This document shows positions 61,293 to 64,000 of a DNA stretch of 64,000 nucleotides, piece after piece. The notes under the pieces were generated by a model. It searched no databases. It was not told where the DNA came from and saw only the letters and a program-made list of their open reading frames with translations. Made by a program: the position numbers and the translations under genes. Positions within the stretch are counted from its first letter, which is position 1, and every line of letters begins with the position of its first letter. Source of the stretch: CAVRXQ01 sp963725215 (GTDB lineage Bacteria > Actinomycetota > Acidimicrobiia > Acidimicrobiales > Bog-793). The stretch spans positions 186,001 through 250,000 of the forward strand of contig CAVRXQ010000001.1 in the NCBI GenBank assembly GCA_963725215.1, given 5' to 3'.

Positions 61293-61467
61293 GAACTCCC
61301 CTTTCCACTCCCAATGATCCCGCCACGGCACGGTCTCTTGCTGAATGGCAACCGGGAGCCCGCTGGGAAGCCTTCCCGTTCGCTCCGGTCAGACGCTTCT
61401 TCCGCCCCGGCGTGACGGCGTCAACTGCGACACCACCCAGGAGAGCCCGCCGGGTTCTCGGGCCCGA

Positions 61468-63012
61468 TTAGTGGAGTGTTCCCACCGCCGACTCTGCGGC
61501 GTCGATGAGGACGCGGTCGTGGACGAGCTCTGCGGCTGCGGCGAGTTGTGGGGCCACGTAGCGGTCTGGCTTTCCGGCTCGTCCGACGGCGTCGAGCACG
61601 ATGTTCGCGACCGCGCCCGTCGCAGCGGCGGGTTCGAGCGGGGCCCGCAGCGCGAGCGCTCGGGACGCGGCGAGGATCTCGATCGCGAGCACGCTTCGCA
61701 GAAGAGAGACTGCGGTTCTCAACTTGCGCGTGGCCGCCCAGCCCATCGAGACGTGGTCCTCTTGCATCGCGGAAGTTGGGATCGAGTCGACACTCGCCGG
61801 CACGGCGAGGCGTTTCAGCTCCGAAACCATCGCGGCCTGCGTGTAGTGGGCGATCATAAGTCCGGAGTCGACGCCGGGCTCGCTGGCCAAGAAGGGAGGG
61901 AGCCCCGCCGAGCGCGTCCGGTCCATCATCCGATCCGTCCTGCGCTCGGCGATCGAAGCGAGGTCGGCGGCTGCGATGGCGAGGAAGTCCGCGGCGTACC
62001 CGAGTGGTGCACCGTGGAAGTTCCCGTTCGAGACGACTTCTCCGTCTTCGATCACGACCGGATTGTCGATCTTCGCCAGGAGCTCCCGCTCGACGACTGC
62101 GTCAACGTGCGCGAGCGTGTCTCGCGCCGCGCCGGCAACCTGAGGTGCGCAGCGGATCGAGTACGCATCCTGGACGCGGGAATCGTCGTCGCGGTGTGAC
62201 GCGACGATCGCCGAGCCGGCGAGGAGCCGTGTGAGGTTCTCCGCGCTCAGTCGCTGCCCAGGCTGAGGGCGCAACCCGACAAGGTCGGGGCGGAACGCGA
62301 CGTCGGTCGCCAGCAGCGCCTCAGTGCTCATCGCGGCCGAGATGTCGGCGATCTTCAAGAGTTTGCGGAAGTCCTCTGCGGACAGGGCGAGACCAGCGAG
62401 CATGCCGTCGGTCCCGTTGATCAGCCCGAGGCCCTCTTTCTCCTGCAAAACGAGGGGCGAGACGCCGATCGCGGAGAGCGCCGCCGCGGCGGGAACAACC
62501 GATCCGTCGGCGGCCTCGACGTCGCCTTCTCCGATCAGCGCCAACGCGATGTGTGCGAGGGGTGCAAGGTCGCCGCTGCAACCGAGCGATCCGAACTCGT
62601 AGACGAGGGGAGTCACGTGCGCGTTGAGCAGCTTGCCAAGTACGTCGGCGACTTCTGGACGCACTCCTGTGATCCCGCTGCACAGCGTGCGAAGCCTGAG
62701 GAGCATCGTCGCCCGCACAACTTCCTGTTCGACCCGCGGACCCATCCCCGCCGCATGCGACCTTAGGAGCGAGATCTGCGCCTCGCCCCTGCGAGATGCA
62801 GGGACTTGGCTCGTCGCGAGCGCGCCGAATCCGGTTGAAACGCCGTAGACCGGATCCGCGCGGGCTGCGATCGCGTCGACGTGCGCGCGCGACGCGGCCA
62901 TCGCCCGATGCGCGGCGGGGGTGATCTCGACCTCGAACTGCCCGCGAACAACAGCAAGCACATCGGACGCGCGCATTCCTGTCGGTTCGATCGGGATGAC
63001 CCGCTCAGTCAC
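61468..63012 (-). CDS. hutH: Histidine ammonia-lyase
   Basis: 514 residues, the usual length. It converts histidine to urocanate and ammonia. The MIO prosthetic group forms from Cys145-Ser146-Gly147 in GSLGCSGDLAPLAH; most family members have Ala at the first position, and Cys is known to me in some actinobacterial HALs. Other motifs: VYGVSTGFGALATSQV (catalytic Tyr), FHGAPLGYAADFLAIA and QEDHVSMGWAATRKLR. Sixteen bases after hutI on the same strand, so a hut operon. Confidence 0.95.
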   Translation of the reverse strand: MTERVIPIEPTGMRASDVLAVVRGQFEVEITPAAHRAMAASRAHVDAIAARADPVYGVSTGFGALATSQVPASRRGEAQISLLRSHAAGMGPRVEQEVVRATMLLRLRTLCSGITGVRPEVADVLGKLLNAHVTPLVYEFGSLGCSGDLAPLAHIALALIGEGDVEAADGSVVPAAAALSAIGVSPLVLQEKEGLGLINGTDGMLAGLALSAEDFRKLLKIADISAAMSTEALLATDVAFRPDLVGLRPQPGQRLSAENLTRLLAGSAIVASHRDDDSRVQDAYSIRCAPQVAGAARDTLAHVDAVVERELLAKIDNPVVIEDGEVVSNGNFHGAPLGYAADFLAIAAADLASIAERRTDRMMDRTRSAGLPPFLASEPGVDSGLMIAHYTQAAMVSELKRLAVPASVDSIPTSAMQEDHVSMGWAATRKLRTAVSLLRSVLAIEILAASRALALRAPLEPAAATGAVANIVLDAVGRAGKPDRYVAPQLAAAAELVHDRVLIDAAESAVGTLH

Positions 63013-63028
63013 GACTTAGCCCCTCTCG

Positions 63029-64000
63029 TCATCCATCTCTTGCCCGTGATGTCGGGACGACCACTTCGCCGCGTTGCACGACCACATCGACGAGGTGCAC
63101 ACCCGGGCGGTACGCGAGGTGGACATGACTCGGCGCGTCGAGTACGACGAGGTCGGCACGCGCTCCTGGGGCGATCCGTCCCACGTCGTCACGCCGCAGC
63201 GCCCTCGCACCGCCGAGCGTTCCGGCTGCGAGCGCCTCTTCAGGGTTGAGCCCGCATTCGCGTACGGCGAGAGCGATGACGAACGGCATCGACGTCGTGA
63301 AGCTCGTTCCGGGATTGCAGTCGCTCGCCAGAGCGACGGTCACACCCGCTTCGAGGAGCGCACGTCCATCCGCGTATTGCGATTTCGTCGAAAAGTCTGC
63401 GCCCGGACAGAGTGTCGCGACGACGGCCGCGTCTTTCAACGCGGCGATGTCTTTCGCGTCCAGGTGGTTCAGATGGTCGGCCGAAGCTGCCCCGACGCGC
63501 GCCGCGAGCCTCGCGCCGGGGCCGAAGGAGAGCTGGTTTGCGTGGATGCGCAGGCCAAGTCCTTTCGCACCCCCTGCGTTGAGGATCCGTTCAGACTCGT
63601 CCTCGCTGAAGGCACCTTCGTCGCAAAAGACGTCACACCAGCCAGAAAGGGGGGCGCACGCGTCGAGCATCGTTCCGGCGACCAACTCGACGTAGCTCTC
63701 GCGGTCGTGTGCGAACTCGTCCGGGACCACGTGCGCCCCGAGAAAGGTCACCTCGTCCGCGCACTGCCTCGCGACGCGAAGGGACCTCTCCTCGTCGTTG
63801 ATCGTGAGCCCGTATCCAGACTTCGTCTCGATCGTCGTGGTGCCGTCTGATCGTGCCTCGGTGACGAGGCGACGCGCGTTCGCGAGAAGCTCGGCGTCAG
63901 ATACCGCCCGGGTCTGTTCGACGGTTCGCGCGATCCCGCCAGCCGCGTACGCGCGCCCCGCCATTCGCTCGGAGAACTCGTCCGTGCGGTCTCCGGCGAA
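63029..64000 (-). CDS. hutI: Imidazolonepropionase (5' end outside the window)
   Basis: At least 324 residues; the coding frame runs off the right edge, and the first visible residues (FAGDRTDEFSERMAGRAYAA) are well inside the protein. Amidohydrolase features: ETKSGYGLTINDEERSLRVA, FLGAHVVPDEF, IHANQLSFG, ADHLNHLD and ASDCNPGTSF. It hydrolyses imidazolonepropionate to formiminoglutamate, two steps after HutH. HutU would be expected nearby but is not in the window. Confidence 0.95.
   Translation of the reverse strand, partial: FAGDRTDEFSERMAGRAYAAGGIARTVEQTRAVSDAELLANARRLVTEARSDGTTTIETKSGYGLTINDEERSLRVARQCADEVTFLGAHVVPDEFAHDRESYVELVAGTMLDACAPLSGWCDVFCDEGAFSEDESERILNAGGAKGLGLRIHANQLSFGPGARLAARVGAASADHLNHLDAKDIAALKDAAVVATLCPGADFSTKSQYADGRALLEAGVTVALASDCNPGTSFTTSMPFVIALAVRECGLNPEEALAAGTLGGARALRRDDVGRIAPGARADLVVLDAPSHVHLAYRPGVHLVDVVVQRGEVVVPTSRARDG

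Overview
The window is 64 kb of high-GC DNA from an actinobacterium. This rests on mycothiol genes (mshA, a mycothiol-dependent formaldehyde dehydrogenase), two tiny ribosomal proteins typical of Actinomycetota (bS22, bL37), a nickel superoxide dismutase, Tat and sortase export, and the actinobacterial order rsmI-metG-tatD-ksgA-ispE. A deep-branching class such as Acidimicrobiia is plausible but unproven. Both ends are chromosomal and the right edge cuts hutI. No CRISPR array, insertion sequence or phage module was found.

Layout. 0-6 kb: excisionase-type HTH gene, mshA, sodX/sodN, DksA-like zinc finger, PIG-L deacetylase, 2-TM protein, uppP. 6-8.6 kb: FAH-family hydrolase and a DrrAB-like exporter. 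8.8-15.7 kb: the most unusual system, a histidine kinase with a sugar-importer ABC ATPase fused to its N-terminus, its response regulator, then a xylose-type binding protein, half-size ATPase and permease. 16-25 kb: tRNA-Gln, a giant Ig-repeat surface protein with a neighbouring sortase, and a secreted G1 glutamic peptidase. 25-31.7 kb: housekeeping block (bS22, ispE, ksgA, tatD, metG, rsmI, DUF192, ychF, bL37). 31.7-36.7 kb: glpQ and the deoC-ALDH-ALDH-upp salvage operon. 37-43 and 49-58 kb: a catabolic set that shares a palindrome (GACTG-N6-CAGTC) at four promoters and includes a tetR gene: FAD oxidoreductase, ADP-forming acyl-CoA synthetase, a polyamine-type ABC importer split between two loci, class III aminotransferase, S-(hydroxymethyl)mycothiol dehydrogenase, Rieske oxygenase, acyl-CoA dehydrogenase and cupin. 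43.4-48.2 kb, inserted between its two halves: a DNA-repair island (Nudix, 5'-3' exonuclease, LigC-type ligase, PHP protein, PrimPol). 58-64 kb: small proteins, a second two-component system, and hutH/hutI.

How parts work together (inference). The fused kinase could read transporter engagement or ATP turnover and, through its regulator, control the importer; two pairs of 11-bp-spaced direct repeats precede the importer genes. In the TetR set, the Rieske enzyme probably N-demethylates an imported methylated amine, MscR clears the formaldehyde with mycothiol, and the aminotransferase, CoA ligase and acyl-CoA dehydrogenase process the skeleton.

Caveat: four genes carry apparent one-base frameshifts (PIG-L, metG, ychF, FAD oxidoreductase) and one has AAG where its start codon should be. 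Since metG should be essential, uncorrected sequence errors are the simplest explanation.
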